Shown: piece by piece, positions 16,884 to 26,280 of the stretch | How the letters are laid out: the number at the start of each line of letters is the position of its first letter | How positions within the stretch are numbered: the stretch's first letter is position 1 | Assembly (NCBI GenBank): GCA_017305635.1 | Contig: JAFKKF010000016.1 | Coordinates: 1 to 64,000, forward strand | Reading direction: 5' to 3' | DNA length: 64,000 nt | Source: Hyphomicrobiales bacterium | Lineage (GTDB): Bacteria; Pseudomonadota; Alphaproteobacteria; Rhizobiales; Kaistiaceae | The notes under the pieces: model-generated | The model's input: only the letters and a program-made list of their open reading frames with translations | Told to the model about the DNA's origin: nothing | Database searches by the model: none | Program-made: the position numbers and the translations under genes

Positions 16884-16953
16884 CTTAACACGTCCCCATT
16901 CTCATGTTAAAGAATATTGATTCTCTTAACACGAGAGAGGCGTCATGTTAAAG
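16884..16953 (+). promoter_or_regulatory. Duplicated inverted-repeat operator before the Fic gene
   Basis: Two 29 bp units occur exactly 41 bp apart. Each is CTTAACACG, nine variable bases, then TCATGTTAAAG (16884-16912 and 16925-16953). The arms TTAACA and TGTTAA are inverted, so each unit is a palindrome-like site. The right arm of the second unit covers the Fic start codon (ATG at 16945). The 41 bp period is about four helical turns, which suits two dimers bound on one face. This suggests a repressor, perhaps the winged-helix domain of the Fic protein itself. Confidence 0.6.
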
Positions 16954-18039
16954 TCGATCTATTCGCTCCCTAGCCTGCCTCCGCCCCGAAAGCTCGAGAC
17001 GGAAGCGGTCCTGCGGGCTGCAGCGGGCGCGCATCGCCGCCTAGCCGAAGTGAAGGGGCGCGCCACCGCAATCCCCAATCCGGGGATACTGATAGACACG
17101 CTCTCATTGCAGGAAGCTCGCGCCAGCTCGGAAATCGAGAACATCGTCACCACGCAGGACGAGATGTTCCAGGCCGTCCTTTTTCCCGACGGACCCGACC
17201 GGGGACCGGCGAAAGAGGTTGCGCTCTACCGCGATGCGCTCCGCAGGGGATGGGACCTCATGCGGGAGAAGCAGAACCTTCTCACCAACAACATCATCCT
17301 GGAGATGTTCAGAATACTGAAAGGCACTTCCGGTGGTTTCCGCGAGACCCCCGGCACCGCGCTGAAGAACGACGCGACCGGAGCGATCGTCTATGTACCG
17401 CCCCAGGACCGCAACGAGATCATCCGTCACATGACGGCCCTCGAGAGCTTCATCAATACCGACGACGATGTCGATCCACTGGTCAAGATGGCGCTGATCC
17501 ATCACCAGTTCGAGAGCATTCATCCCCTGCCCGACGGCAACGGGCGGATCGGGCGCATCGTCAACGTCCTCTATCTCGCACGATCGGGGCTGCTCGAACT
17601 GCCGATCCTCTATCTCAGCCGCTATATCACCACACACAAGCCCGACTACTACCGACTGCTTCAGGCGGTCCGTGACAAGGGCGCATGGGAGGAGTGGATT
17701 CTCTACATGCTTCGGGCGGTTCAGGACACGTCGCTACAGACCCTGGAGCTGATACAGGGCATCGGCGGTCTCATGGCCACCTACAAGCACCGAATCCGAA
17801 GCGAGCATCCCCGAATCTACTCCCAGGACCTTCTGAACAACCTGTTCCGCCATCCCTACACGCGCATAGAGTTCGTACAAAATGAACTGGACGTATCGCG
17901 GCAGACGGCCGCCAAGTATCTCGACCAGTTGAGCGCGGCCGGCATCATCGAGAAGCGAACGGCGGGCAAGCACAACTATTACATTAACGGCCCCCTAGTG
18001 GACCTCTTCCTTCGGGTCTCCCGCGACCCGACACCATGA
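16945..18039 (+). CDS. Fic family AMPylase with N-terminal inhibitory motif and C-terminal HTH
   Basis: The 364-residue protein carries the Fic active site HPLPDGNGRIGR (193-204), close to HPFxDGNGRxGR with Leu for Phe, and the class II inhibitory motif SSEIEN (61-66; S-x-x-x-E-N) before the Fic fold. The N-terminal SIYSLPSLPPP and the C-terminal helix-turn-helix (YTRIEFVQNELDVSRQTAAKYLDQL, about 290-320) match the Shewanella SO_4266-like group. It should transfer AMP to a protein target and be autoinhibited by Glu65. No separate antitoxin gene is adjacent. The start codon lies inside the second operator unit, which suggests autoregulation. Confidence 0.9.
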   Translation: MLKSIYSLPSLPPPRKLETEAVLRAAAGAHRRLAEVKGRATAIPNPGILIDTLSLQEARASSEIENIVTTQDEMFQAVLFPDGPDRGPAKEVALYRDALRRGWDLMREKQNLLTNNIILEMFRILKGTSGGFRETPGTALKNDATGAIVYVPPQDRNEIIRHMTALESFINTDDDVDPLVKMALIHHQFESIHPLPDGNGRIGRIVNVLYLARSGLLELPILYLSRYITTHKPDYYRLLQAVRDKGAWEEWILYMLRAVQDTSLQTLELIQGIGGLMATYKHRIRSEHPRIYSQDLLNNLFRHPYTRIEFVQNELDVSRQTAAKYLDQLSAAGIIEKRTAGKHNYYINGPLVDLFLRVSRDPTP

Positions 18040-18123
18040 CGCACTGTCCCGCGGTATCCTTCACGCCCGTTTGTCGGCCTGTCGCAAACCGGTTATAGAA
18101 ACGCCCCGTTTTCAGGGGACAGG

Positions 18124-19035
18124 ATGCCGATGACCGCCGACCACGATCCGGAGACCGCCGACGCCATCCAGCGCGCCGAGGTGATCTCCGCCGCGCTCCC
18201 CTACATGCTGCGCTACGACGGCAAGGTGGTCGTGGTGAAGTACGGCGGCCATGCCATGGGCGATGCCGAGCTTTCGCGCGCCTTCGCCCGCGACATCACG
18301 CTGCTCGAGACTTCCGGCGTGCGCCCCATCGTCGTCCATGGAGGCGGGCCGCAGATCGGCCAGATGCTCGACCGGCTGGGCATCAAGTCGGAATTCAAGA
18401 ACGGGCTGCGCGTCACCGACAAGGCGACGGTGGAAGTGGTCGAGATGGTGCTCGCCGGCTCGATCAACAAAGAGATCGTGATGGCGATCAATGCCGAGGG
18501 AGGCAAGGCGGTCGGCCTCTCCGGCAAGGACGGCAACATGGTCTTCGCCGAGCGCGTGAAGAAGACGCAGAAGGACCCGGATTCGAACATCGAGAAGGCG
18601 ATCGACCTCGGCTTCGTCGGCGAGCCGAAGGTGGTCAACCGCGCGGTCATCGACATGGTGCTCGGCGCCGAGCTGATCCCGGTCATCGCGCCGGTGGCGC
18701 CGGGCACGGACGGCCATACCTACAACGTCAACGCCGACACCTTCGCCGGCGCCATTGCCGGCGCGCTCGGCGCGGCGCGCCTCCTCTTCCTCACCGACGT
18801 GCCGGGCGTGCTCGACCGCAACAAGAAGCTGATCCGCGAGCTGACGCGGAGCCAGGCCTTGGCGCTGATCGAGGACGGCACCATCTCCGGCGGCATGATC
18901 CCGAAGGTCGAGACCTGCCTCGACGCGCTCGACCGCGGCGTCGAAGGCGTCGTCATCCTCAACGGCAGGACGCCGCACACGGTACTCCTCGAACTCTTCA
19001 CCGACCACGGCGCCGGCACGCTCATCCGGCCATGA
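18124..19035 (+). CDS. argB: Acetylglutamate kinase
   Basis: The 303-residue kinase has [24 protein letters not shown] and the substrate region [17 protein letters not shown]. It phosphorylates N-acetylglutamate in the second step of arginine synthesis. AGGGGACAGG lies just before the ATG at 18124; a second ATG at 18130 is in frame. The stop overlaps the start of the next gene as ATGA, so the two are coupled. Confidence 0.96.
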   Translation: MPMTADHDPETADAIQRAEVISAALPYMLRYDGKVVVVKYGGHAMGDAELSRAFARDITLLETSGVRPIVVHGGGPQIGQMLDRLGIKSEFKNGLRVTDKATVEVVEMVLAGSINKEIVMAINAEGGKAVGLSGKDGNMVFAERVKKTQKDPDSNIEKAIDLGFVGEPKVVNRAVIDMVLGAELIPVIAPVAPGTDGHTYNVNADTFAGAIAGALGAARLLFLTDVPGVLDRNKKLIRELTRSQALALIEDGTISGGMIPKVETCLDALDRGVEGVVILNGRTPHTVLLELFTDHGAGTLIRP

Positions 19036-19760
19036 GCGCGAAGGTCCCCGGCACGGCGGCGCTCGACCGCTTCGCGCACGTCGACGCCTGGGTCTTCGAC
19101 CTCGACAACACGCTCTACCCGCGCCACACGGACCTCTTCCGGCAGGTCGACGTGCGCATCCGCGAATTCGTCCAGCGCGCGCTCTCGCTGCCGCCGGACG
19201 AGGCGCAGCGGCTGCAGAAGGACTACTACCAGCGCTACGGGACGACGCTGCGCGGCCTGATCGTCGAGCATGGCATCGCCGCCGGCGACTTCCTTCAATA
19301 TGTCCACGACATAGACCATTCCGCCGTGCAGCCCGACCCGGCGCTGTCGGACGCGATCGAGAACCTGCCGGGGAAGAAGTTCATCCTCACCAACGGCTCG
19401 CGGGCGCATGCCGAGAAGGTCGCGGCGCGGCTCGGCATCACGCACCACTTCTCCGACATATTCGACATCGTGCGCCTCGACCTCCTGCCGAAGCCGGCCG
19501 AGGTGAGCTACCGGCGCTTCATCGAGGAGACGGGCGTCAGGCCCGAACGCGCGGCGATGTTCGAGGACCTGTCGCGCAACCTCACGGTGCCGAAGGCGCT
19601 CGGCATGGCAACCGTGCTCGTCGTGCCCTCGGCCGCAGCCGAGGTGCTGACCGAGGCCTGGGAGCAGGAAGGGCGCGAGGGCGAGCACATCGACTTCGTC
19701 ACCGACGATCTCGGCACCTTCCTCGGCGACGTGCTGAGCGCCAACGGGCGGCGGGCCTGA
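19032..19760 (+). CDS. HAD-family phosphatase, pyrimidine 5'-nucleotidase type
   Basis: The 242-residue protein has HAD motif [10 protein letters not shown], motif [11 protein letters not shown] and motif [11 protein letters not shown]. It belongs to the SDT1/pyrimidine 5'-nucleotidase group usually encoded next to argB in Hyphomicrobiales. Nucleotide monophosphates are the likely substrate. The start overlaps the argB stop. The exact substrate cannot be read from the sequence. Confidence 0.85.
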   Translation: MSAKVPGTAALDRFAHVDAWVFDLDNTLYPRHTDLFRQVDVRIREFVQRALSLPPDEAQRLQKDYYQRYGTTLRGLIVEHGIAAGDFLQYVHDIDHSAVQPDPALSDAIENLPGKKFILTNGSRAHAEKVAARLGITHHFSDIFDIVRLDLLPKPAEVSYRRFIEETGVRPERAAMFEDLSRNLTVPKALGMATVLVVPSAAAEVLTEAWEQEGREGEHIDFVTDDLGTFLGDVLSANGRRA

Positions 19761-19766
19761 GCCTCA

Positions 19767-19825
19767 CACGCGCCCCCTCCACCGCCTTCGGCGGTCCCCC
19801 TCCCCCGCTGCGCAGGGGAGGAACC
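19767..19825. repeat. Hairpin repeat copy A
   Basis: This is the first of four copies of a roughly 59 bp element starting CACGCGCCCCCTCCACC. Hairpin 1 is ACCGCC-TTC-GGCGGT and hairpin 2 is CCTCCCC...GGGGAGG. It fills part of the gap between the HAD gene and dapD. Compared with the other copies the stem bases change in matching pairs. Confidence 0.85.
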
Positions 19826-19896
19826 GCGACGGCACCGCTTGTGCCCATGCCAATGATCCGGTAGCCGGGAACGTCTGCAAGAATGGAAAATCCGCC

Positions 19897-20742
19897 ATGA
19901 CCGACCCCGCCCTCCTGCAATCGACCATCGAAGCGGCCTTCGAGGACCGCGCCAATATCAGCGCCAGGACCGAGGGTCCGGTGCGCGAGGCGGTGCGCGA
20001 GGCACTCAGGCTCCTCGACCGCGGCGCGGTGCGCGTGGCGGAGAGACAAGACGGCGGCTGGGTGGTCAACCAGTGGCTGAAGAAGGCAGTGCTGCTTTCC
20101 TTCCGCCTCAATCCGATGGAGCTGATCCGCGGCGGCCCGGGCGAGGCGACCTGGTGGGACAAGGTGCCCTCGAAGTTCAACGGCTGGACCGAGATGCAGT
20201 TCGATGCCGCCGGCTTCCGCGCCGTGCCCGGCTGCATCGTGCGCCATTCGGCCTTCGTCGCGCCCAACGTCATCCTGATGCCTTCCTTCGTCAACCTCGG
20301 CGCCTATGTCGACAGCGGCACGATGGTCGACACCTGGGCGACGGTCGGCTCCTGCGCCCAGATCGGCAAGAACGTGCACCTCTCCGGCGGCGTCGGGATC
20401 GGCGGCGTGCTCGAGCCGCTGCAGGCCGGGCCGACGATCATCGAGGACAATTGCTTTATCGGAGCGCGCTCCGAGGTCGTCGAGGGCGTCGTGGTCGGCG
20501 AGGGCTCCGTTCTCTCGATGGGCGTGTTCATCGGCGCCTCGACCAAGATCGTCGACCGGACGACCGGCGAGGTCCACATGGGGAAGGTGCCTCCCTATTC
20601 GGTGGTGGTGTCGGGCTCGCTTCCCGGCAAGCCGCTGGCGAACGGCGAGCCGGGTCCGTCGCTCTACTGCGCGGTGATCGTCAAGCGCGTCGACGAGAAG
20701 ACGCGGGCGAAGACCTCGGTCAACGAGCTGCTCAGGGACTGA
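19897..20742 (+). CDS. dapD: Tetrahydrodipicolinate N-succinyltransferase
   Basis: The 281-residue enzyme starts with the helical domain ([11 protein letters not shown]) and continues into a left-handed beta-helix with hexapeptide repeats ([36 protein letters not shown]). It transfers succinyl from CoA in the succinylase branch of lysine and diaminopimelate synthesis, upstream of DapE. dapE lies 740 bp downstream on the same strand. Length and motifs are standard. Confidence 0.97.
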   Translation: MTDPALLQSTIEAAFEDRANISARTEGPVREAVREALRLLDRGAVRVAERQDGGWVVNQWLKKAVLLSFRLNPMELIRGGPGEATWWDKVPSKFNGWTEMQFDAAGFRAVPGCIVRHSAFVAPNVILMPSFVNLGAYVDSGTMVDTWATVGSCAQIGKNVHLSGGVGIGGVLEPLQAGPTIIEDNCFIGARSEVVEGVVVGEGSVLSMGVFIGASTKIVDRTTGEVHMGKVPPYSVVVSGSLPGKPLANGEPGPSLYCAVIVKRVDEKTRAKTSVNELLRD

Positions 20743-20748
20743 GGTCCG

Positions 20749-20888
20749 CACGCGCCCCCTCCACCGGCTTCGCCGGTCCCCCTCCCCCGCTTCGCAGGGG
20801 AGGAACCAGATCGCGACCGTCGTGAAGGAGTTTCTCCCCCGTCCACGGGGAAGGGGGACCGCGCCTAGCGCCGTGGAGGGCGCCGTGA
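20749..20888. repeat. Hairpin repeat copies B and B' (inverted pair)
   Basis: Copy B (20749-20807) begins CACGCGCCCCCTCCACC with hairpin 1 ACCGGC-TTC-GCCGGT and hairpin 2 CCTCCCC...GGGGAGG. A second, diverged unit follows in inverted orientation (about 20830-20888, TCTCCCCCGTCCACGGGG to GGAGGGCGCCGTGA). Together they make a 140 bp element able to fold into a long structure between dapD and the DUF805 gene. No gene is evident within it. Confidence 0.8.
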
Positions 20889-20971
20889 AGCTGGCTTTTG
20901 CCCGGCGGCGCGCGCCATGCAAGGATCCTGACCGGAATCGGGGGTGCCCGCGCGGGCGCAAGGAGGCGGCG

Positions 20972-21412
20972 ATGGATTTCAACTACCTGTACCTCTCGCT
21001 CGACGGCAGGATCGGCCGACAGAGCTACTGGATCGGCATTGCCGGCTTCGTGGTGATCGCGCTCGTCGTCGGGCTGATCATCGCCGTGATCGCCGGCCTC
21101 AACACAACGCTCGGGCTCATCCTCGCGCTGATCGTCGAGATCGTCCTCATCTATCCGGCCTATTGCCTGATGGGGAAGCGCTTTCAGGATCGCGGCAAGC
21201 CGGCGAGCTATGCGCTCATCGGGCTCGCCGTCTCGATCGTGATCGCGCTCCTCGGCGTGCTCGGCATCACCCATGACGCGCTCGGCCAACCAACCGCGTT
21301 CGGCTGGATCTGCAATGTCGTGCAGATTATCATCGGCGTCTGGTTCCTGGTGGAGCTCGGTATCCTGAGGGGGACAGTTGGACCGAACGAATACGGTCCC
21401 GACCCGGTCTGA
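20972..21412 (+). CDS. DUF805 membrane protein
   Basis: The 146-residue protein starts MDFNYLYLSLDGRIGRQSYW, the DUF805 signature, and has about four membrane segments; YCLMGKRFQDRGKPA is the family's typical cytoplasmic loop. The function of DUF805 proteins is unknown. AAGGAGGCGGCG gives a strong ribosome-binding site for the ATG at 20972. It lies between dapD and dapE but has no evident metabolic link to them. Confidence 0.85.
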   Translation: MDFNYLYLSLDGRIGRQSYWIGIAGFVVIALVVGLIIAVIAGLNTTLGLILALIVEIVLIYPAYCLMGKRFQDRGKPASYALIGLAVSIVIALLGVLGITHDALGQPTAFGWICNVVQIIIGVWFLVELGILRGTVGPNEYGPDPV

Positions 21413-21480
21413 GGCCGCCCGGTTGACCGGGCGCCGCCCGGCGGCCTAAATCCGCGGCGCCTGCAACCGGAACGCCGAAA

Positions 21481-22635
21481 TTGGCCGCGATCCCCGATCC
21501 CGTCGACCTGCTCCAGCGTCTCGTCCGCTGCCCCTCGGTAACGCCCGACGAGGCGGGCACGCTCGCCGTGCTCACGAACGTCCTGCAGCCGGCCGGCTTC
21601 GCGGTCGAGCGGGTCACGTTCACCGAGCCGGGAACGCCGGACGTCGCCAATCTCTTCGCCACCATCGGCGGCGGCGCGCCGCATGTCGCCTTCTGCGGCC
21701 ATGTCGATGTCGTGCCGCCGGGCGATGCCGCCGGCTGGACCCACCCGCCCTTTTCCGCCGAGATCGCCGACGGCATGCTCTACGGACGCGGCGCGGCGGA
21801 CATGAAGGGCGGCATCGCCGCCTTCGTCGCCGCGGCCATCCAGCACCGCGCGGCAGGCAAGGGACGCGGCACCATCTCGCTCCTCATCACCGCCGACGAG
21901 GAAGGCCCCTCGATCAACGGCGTCGCCAAGCTCCTTCCCTTCGCGCTCGCCAAGGCCGCCCACCCGGATGCGGCCATCGTCGGCGAGCCAACCTCGCGGG
22001 CGAAGCTCGGCGACATGGTGAAGGTCGGGCGGCGCGGCAGCCTCTCTGCCACGCTGAAGGTATTCGGCAAGCAGGGCCACGTCGCCTATCCCGAGCGTGC
22101 CAGCAATCCGGTGACGGCGATCCTCGGCATGCTGACGCGGCTGAAGACGACGCCCCTCGACGAAGGCAATGCGTCCTTCCCGGCCTCGAACCTCGAAGTG
22201 ACCAGCATCGACGTCGGCAACCCGACGACCAACGTCATACCGGCGGAGGCGACGGCGCGCTTCAACATCCGCTTCAACAACCACTGGACGCGCGCCTCGC
22301 TTCGCGACTGGATCGCGGCGCAGCTGGCGGCGAGCGCCGGCGGGATGCGCCATGAACTGGTCGTCCTGCCCGGCGGCGGCGAATCGTTCCTGACGCCGGC
22401 CGGCCCGCTGGTCGAAGCCCTCGTCGCCGCGATCAAGGCGGAGACGGGGCTCGACCCCGAACGCTCGACCAGCGGCGGCACGTCGGACGCCCGCTTCTTC
22501 AAGGATGTCTGCCCGGTGGTCGAATTCGGCGCGGTGGGCGAGACCATCCACCAGGTGGACGAGCGCACCTCGGTCGCCGACCTCTACCGCCTTTCGTCCA
22601 TTTACCGCCGCTTTCTCGACCGGTTCCTCGCGTAG
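21481..22635 (+). CDS. dapE: Succinyl-diaminopimelate desuccinylase
   Basis: The 384-residue M20 metallohydrolase has the zinc ligand motifs FCGHVDVVPPGD, GRGAADMKGG and TADEEGPSING. It removes succinate from N-succinyl-LL-diaminopimelate, the step after the aminotransferase in lysine and cell-wall precursor synthesis. The start is a TTG at 21481 (MAAIPDPVDLLQRLV); no in-frame ATG gives a full N-terminus. It is the partner of dapD. Confidence 0.95.
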   Translation: MAAIPDPVDLLQRLVRCPSVTPDEAGTLAVLTNVLQPAGFAVERVTFTEPGTPDVANLFATIGGGAPHVAFCGHVDVVPPGDAAGWTHPPFSAEIADGMLYGRGAADMKGGIAAFVAAAIQHRAAGKGRGTISLLITADEEGPSINGVAKLLPFALAKAAHPDAAIVGEPTSRAKLGDMVKVGRRGSLSATLKVFGKQGHVAYPERASNPVTAILGMLTRLKTTPLDEGNASFPASNLEVTSIDVGNPTTNVIPAEATARFNIRFNNHWTRASLRDWIAAQLAASAGGMRHELVVLPGGGESFLTPAGPLVEALVAAIKAETGLDPERSTSGGTSDARFFKDVCPVVEFGAVGETIHQVDERTSVADLYRLSSIYRRFLDRFLA

Positions 22636-22647
22636 GAACGCCGGCAC

Positions 22648-23235
22648 ATGGCCTTCCTCACACGCGACGAAATCGTGCGCTCGATCACCGGCGCCTGGCA
22701 CGTCTTCATCGACCGGCCGGATGCGGACCGGTATTTCGACCTCTCGGTCACCGGCTTCTGGCGCTCCTTCCGGGCGATCGTGCTCATCCTGCCCGCCTAT
22801 GCGCTCAGCGCCGCGACGACCTGGACGACGCTGCCCTCCTCCATGGATACGACGACGTTCTTCGTCGCGCGCACGGTATCGCTCGCCATAGACTGGGTGG
22901 CCTTCCCGATCGTGCTCGCGCTGGTCGCCGACCGCCTGCGGGTCAGCAGCACCTATTCGGCCTACGTGATCGTGCGCAACTGGGCCTCGGTGATCGCGAC
23001 CACGCCGTTCGCGATCATCTCGATCCTCTATATCCTCGGCCCGATCGGGCAGGAGGTGGCGAGCACGCTTTCGCTCGCCGTGCTGTTCGTGATCCTGCGC
23101 TACAACTATCTCATCGCGCGGCGCGTGCTGCAGGTCGGCATCCCGCTCGCCATCGGCGTGGTCGTAGTCGATTTCATCCTCAGCCTCTCCATCGACGCCG
23201 GGATCAGCGCGCTGTTCGGCGTGCCGATCCAGTAA
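22648..23235 (+). CDS. Conserved membrane protein of unknown function
   Basis: The 195-residue protein begins with a cytoplasmic stretch (MAFLTRDEIVRSITGAWHVF) and then has about four or five hydrophobic segments (around 45-65, 80-100, 110-135, 140-160 and 165-190). I recognise no domain with known function. It starts 12 bp after dapE and is probably co-transcribed with it. The end lies 3 bp from truA, which converges on it. Confidence 0.75.
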   Translation: MAFLTRDEIVRSITGAWHVFIDRPDADRYFDLSVTGFWRSFRAIVLILPAYALSAATTWTTLPSSMDTTTFFVARTVSLAIDWVAFPIVLALVADRLRVSSTYSAYVIVRNWASVIATTPFAIISILYILGPIGQEVASTLSLAVLFVILRYNYLIARRVLQVGIPLAIGVVVVDFILSLSIDAGISALFGVPIQ

Positions 23236-23238
23236 GGC

Positions 23239-23976
23239 TCAGTAGTCCACGGCGACCAGATAGAGCCCTGTGGCCGGCGCCACCGGCCCGCAACGCGCGC
23301 GATCGCGGGCGGCGAGGGCATCGGCGACCGACGAGACGGGCCACGCGCCCTCGCCCACCCGCTTCAGCGTGCCGACCATGGAACGCACCTGGTGGTGCAG
23401 GAAGGAGCGGGCGCTGACGCGGAAGGCGATCTCGTCGCCCGCCCGCGAGACGTCGAAACGCTCCAGCGTCTTCACCGGCGATTTCGCCTGGCACTCGGCG
23501 GCGCGGAAGGTGGTGAAGTCGTGCCTGCCGATGAAGGCCTGCGCTGCGGCGTGCATGGCCTCGACGTCGAGGCGCTGGGGCACGTGCCAGACATGGCCGG
23601 CGTCGAGGGTCGGCGGCGCGCGGCGGTCGCTGACCCGGTAGAGGTAGTGGCGCTTCACGGCCGAGAAGCGGGCATCGAAATCGTCCGCCACGGTCTCCGC
23701 CGAAAGGATCGCGATCCGGTGCGGCCGGAGATGGGCGTTGAGCGCGTCGCGGATCGTATCCGCCTTCCAGTCGCGGACGAGATCGACATGGGCGACCTGG
23801 CCGAGGGCATGGACGCCGGCATCGGTGCGCCCGGCGCCCTTCACCACCGGCTGCTCGCCGGAAAATCCGGCAAGCGCGTCCTCGATCGCCGCCTGCACGG
23901 AGAGGCCGTTCGCCTGGCGCTGCCAGCCGACGAAGGCACCACCCTCATATTCGATCGTGAGCTTGTAGCGGGGCAT
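23239..23976 (-). CDS. truA: tRNA pseudouridine(38-40) synthase
   Basis: The 245-residue enzyme has the catalytic Asp in [14 protein letters not shown] and the opening [18 protein letters not shown]. It modifies uridines 38-40 in the tRNA anticodon arm. The ATG at 23976 gives the family length; the open frame further upstream to 24378 is a shadow of the next gene. It runs against dapE and its neighbour, and with fmt and def on the same strand. Confidence 0.96.
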   Translation of the reverse strand: MPRYKLTIEYEGGAFVGWQRQANGLSVQAAIEDALAGFSGEQPVVKGAGRTDAGVHALGQVAHVDLVRDWKADTIRDALNAHLRPHRIAILSAETVADDFDARFSAVKRHYLYRVSDRRAPPTLDAGHVWHVPQRLDVEAMHAAAQAFIGRHDFTTFRAAECQAKSPVKTLERFDVSRAGDEIAFRVSARSFLHHQVRSMVGTLKRVGEGAWPVSSVADALAARDRARCGPVAPATGLYLVAVDY

Positions 23977-23987
23977 AGGCGGCGCGG

Positions 23988-24635
23988 TCAGGCCTTCCGC
24001 GCGATGGTGAGATGCGTCGCGTTCGGCGTGATCACGCGGTCGGCCAGAGCGTAGCCGAGCTCGCGCCAATCGATCCCGGCAAAGAGATTCTCGCCGCGGC
24101 CAAGAAATACCGGCGAGACGGCGATGTGCAATTCGTCGATCAGGCGGGCGTGGAGATATTCCTTCACCGTCGCGACGCCGCCGCCGACGCGGATGTCCCT
24201 GCCGCCGGCGGCTTCCTTCGCGCGGGCGAGCGCTTCGTCGATGCCGCCGGTGACGAAATGGAAGGTCGTGCCGCCCTTCATCTCGAGCGGCGCGCGAGCG
24301 TAGTGGGTCAGCACGAAGATCGGCAGGTGGTAGGACGGCTCCTCGCCCCACCAGCCCCGCCAGGATTCGTCCGGCCACGGCCCGCGCACCGGGCCGAACA
24401 TATTGCGGCCAAGAATCCAGGCGCCGAGATTGGCGAAGCTCGCCGAGGCGAAATCATTGTCGACGCCCTCCTCGCCGCCTTCCTGGCCAAACATCTTCCG
24501 GAAGGTCTTCGTGGCGAAGGCCCAGCGGTGGAGCTCCATTCCATTCACGCCGAGCGGGTTCTCCAGGCTCTGGTCGAGGCCGGCGCCGTAGCCGTCGAGG
24601 GAAATCGAAAAGGCGCGGACGACGAGCTTCGTCAT
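23988..24635 (-). CDS. RibD C-terminal/DHFR-like reductase
   Basis: The 215-residue protein starts [19 protein letters not shown], as in the dihydrofolate-reductase-like proteins with a RibD C-terminal domain, and contains [20 protein letters not shown] and the nucleotide-binding [23 protein letters not shown]. It is probably an NADPH-dependent reductase; the substrate is unknown. It lies between fmt and truA on the same strand, 11 bp before truA, and seems to be an insertion in the usual fmt-truA pair. Confidence 0.8.
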   Translation of the reverse strand: MTKLVVRAFSISLDGYGAGLDQSLENPLGVNGMELHRWAFATKTFRKMFGQEGGEEGVDNDFASASFANLGAWILGRNMFGPVRGPWPDESWRGWWGEEPSYHLPIFVLTHYARAPLEMKGGTTFHFVTGGIDEALARAKEAAGGRDIRVGGGVATVKEYLHARLIDELHIAVSPVFLGRGENLFAGIDWRELGYALADRVITPNATHLTIARKA

Positions 24636-24671
24636 GGTCAGGTCTCCTGTCTCACCGGGCGAGGGCGCCCT

Positions 24672-25655
24672 TCACGCGCCCCCTCCACCCTGCTTCGCAG
24701 GGTCCCCCTCCCCCGTTCCACGGGGGAGGACAATGCCCGCCGCGACCCGCGAGCCGCGCAGGAATTCCTCGGCCTTCATGGCGCGGCTGCCGGCGCGTTG
24801 CAATTCGGTGAAGCGAATGGCACCGGCGCCGCAGGCAACGGCAAGGGCATCGTCGAGCACGGTGCCCGGCACGCCGGAGCCTTCGGCCAGCGTCGAGCGG
24901 ATGATCTTCACGCGCTCCGGACCCTTGCCGAAATCCATCTCGCACCAGGCGCCGGGATCGGGGGAGAGGCCGCGTATGTGGTTGTGCACCTCGGCCGCCG
25001 GGCGGTGCCAGTCGATGCGCGTCTCGGACTTCTCGATCTTCTTGGCGTAGGTCACGCCCTCGGCCGCCTGCGGCATGGTGGCGAGGGCGCCGCGCGAGAG
25101 CGCGGCGAGCGCGCGCACCATCAGGTCGGCGCCGAGGCGCGACAACCGCTCCGTCACTTCGCCGGCGGTGGCGTCCGGGCCGATGGGCAGGCGCTCGGCC
25201 ATGGCGACCGGGCCGGTATCGAGGCCGGCCTCCATCTGCATGACCATGACGCCGGTCTCGGCATCGCCCGCCATGATCGCGCGTTCGATGGGCGCGGCGC
25301 CGCGCCAGCGCGGCAGGAGGGAGGCGTGAAGGTTGAGCGCCCCGTTCACGGGCGCGGCAAGAAAGGCCCGCGGCAGGATCTGGCCGTAGGCGACGACGAC
25401 GGCGACATCGGCGCCAAGCGAGACGAAGAAATCCGCCTCGCCGTCTGCTTTCAGGCGCTCGGGCGTGCGCACCGTGAGCCCCAAGCGCTCGGCGATCTCG
25501 TGGACGGGAGACTTCTTCGTCTCCAATCCGCGGCGACCCGCGGGGCGCGGCGGCTGGCTGTAGACCGCGACGACCTCGTGGCCCTGGCCGACGATTTCGC
25601 TCAGCGTCGGCACGGCGAATTCCGGCGTGCCCATGAAGACGACGCGGAGCGCCAC
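24672..25655 (-). CDS. fmt: Methionyl-tRNA formyltransferase
   Basis: The 327-residue enzyme has the formyltransferase motifs [33 protein letters not shown] (His and Asn of the active site) and the C-terminal domain with THAKK-like [16 protein letters not shown]. It formylates initiator Met-tRNA; def lies just upstream on the same strand. The last 20 or so residues ([21 protein letters not shown]) are encoded by hairpin repeat copy C and are not part of the family's conserved end, which makes this a C-terminal tail gained from the repeat. Confidence 0.96.
   Translation of the reverse strand: MALRVVFMGTPEFAVPTLSEIVGQGHEVVAVYSQPPRPAGRRGLETKKSPVHEIAERLGLTVRTPERLKADGEADFFVSLGADVAVVVAYGQILPRAFLAAPVNGALNLHASLLPRWRGAAPIERAIMAGDAETGVMVMQMEAGLDTGPVAMAERLPIGPDATAGEVTERLSRLGADLMVRALAALSRGALATMPQAAEGVTYAKKIEKSETRIDWHRPAAEVHNHIRGLSPDPGAWCEMDFGKGPERVKIIRSTLAEGSGVPGTVLDDALAVACGAGAIRFTELQRAGSRAMKAEEFLRGSRVAAGIVLPRGTGEGDPAKQGGGGA
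24673..24730. repeat. Hairpin repeat copy C, inside the 3' end of fmt
   Basis: The element starts CACGCGCCCCCTCCACC. Hairpin 1 is ACCCTGC-TTC-GCAGGGT and hairpin 2 is CCTCCCCCGT-TCC-ACGGGGGAGG. Both stems keep pairing despite base changes relative to copies A and B. The fmt reading frame passes through it and stops in its first bases. Confidence 0.85.
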
Positions 25656-25670
25656 GGCTGACCTGCCTCT

Positions 25671-26207
25671 CTAGAGGGCCTTCGCCTTCGCGTCCTGACG
25701 CGATTGCTTGGCGAAGCGCTTGATGACCATGTCGCGCTTCAGCTTCGACAGGTAGTCGATGAAGAGCTTGCCGTCGAGGTGGTCGATCTCGTGCTGCAGG
25801 CAGGTGGCGAGGATGCCCGTGGCCTCCATCTCCTGCCGCTTGCCCTCGCGGTCGAGATAGCGGACGCGCACGCCCGCCGGACGCTCGACCTCGGCATAGT
25901 ATTCGGGGATCGAGAGGCAGCCCTCCTCGCGGACGGCACGGTCATCGGAAACCTCGAGGATCTCCGGATTGACGAGGAACATCGGGTGCGCCTCGGAGCC
26001 TTCCTCCTCGCGCTTCGCCACGTCGAGGACCACGATGCGGCGCGGCACGCCGACCTGGATCGCGGCGAGCCCGATGCCCGGCGCCTCGTACATGGCTGCC
26101 AGCATGTCGTCCATGAAGCGACGCGCCTCGTCGTCGATGCGCTCCACGGGGGCGCTGACGGCGCGCAGCTTCCGGTCCGGAAGGGTGATGATCTCTAGCT
26201 TTTTCAC
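25671..26207 (-). CDS. def: Peptide deformylase
   Basis: The 178-residue metalloenzyme has motif 1 [10 protein letters not shown], motif 2 [11 protein letters not shown] and motif 3 [12 protein letters not shown], with the Cys and two His that bind the metal. It removes formyl from nascent proteins and pairs with fmt, 15 bp downstream. No ATG is present in a sensible place; a GTG at 26207 ([11 protein letters not shown]) was chosen by family alignment, and another GTG at 26216 is in frame. Confidence 0.94.
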   Translation of the reverse strand: MKKLEIITLPDRKLRAVSAPVERIDDEARRFMDDMLAAMYEAPGIGLAAIQVGVPRRIVVLDVAKREEEGSEAHPMFLVNPEILEVSDDRAVREEGCLSIPEYYAEVERPAGVRVRYLDREGKRQEMEATGILATCLQHEIDHLDGKLFIDYLSKLKRDMVIKRFAKQSRQDAKAKAL

Positions 26208-26280
26208 GGCGCTCACATAGGAAAGCCGGGCGTTCCGGTCAACCGGAACCGCCAGCTTGGCAGGCCCGCAGACGCGGGGT

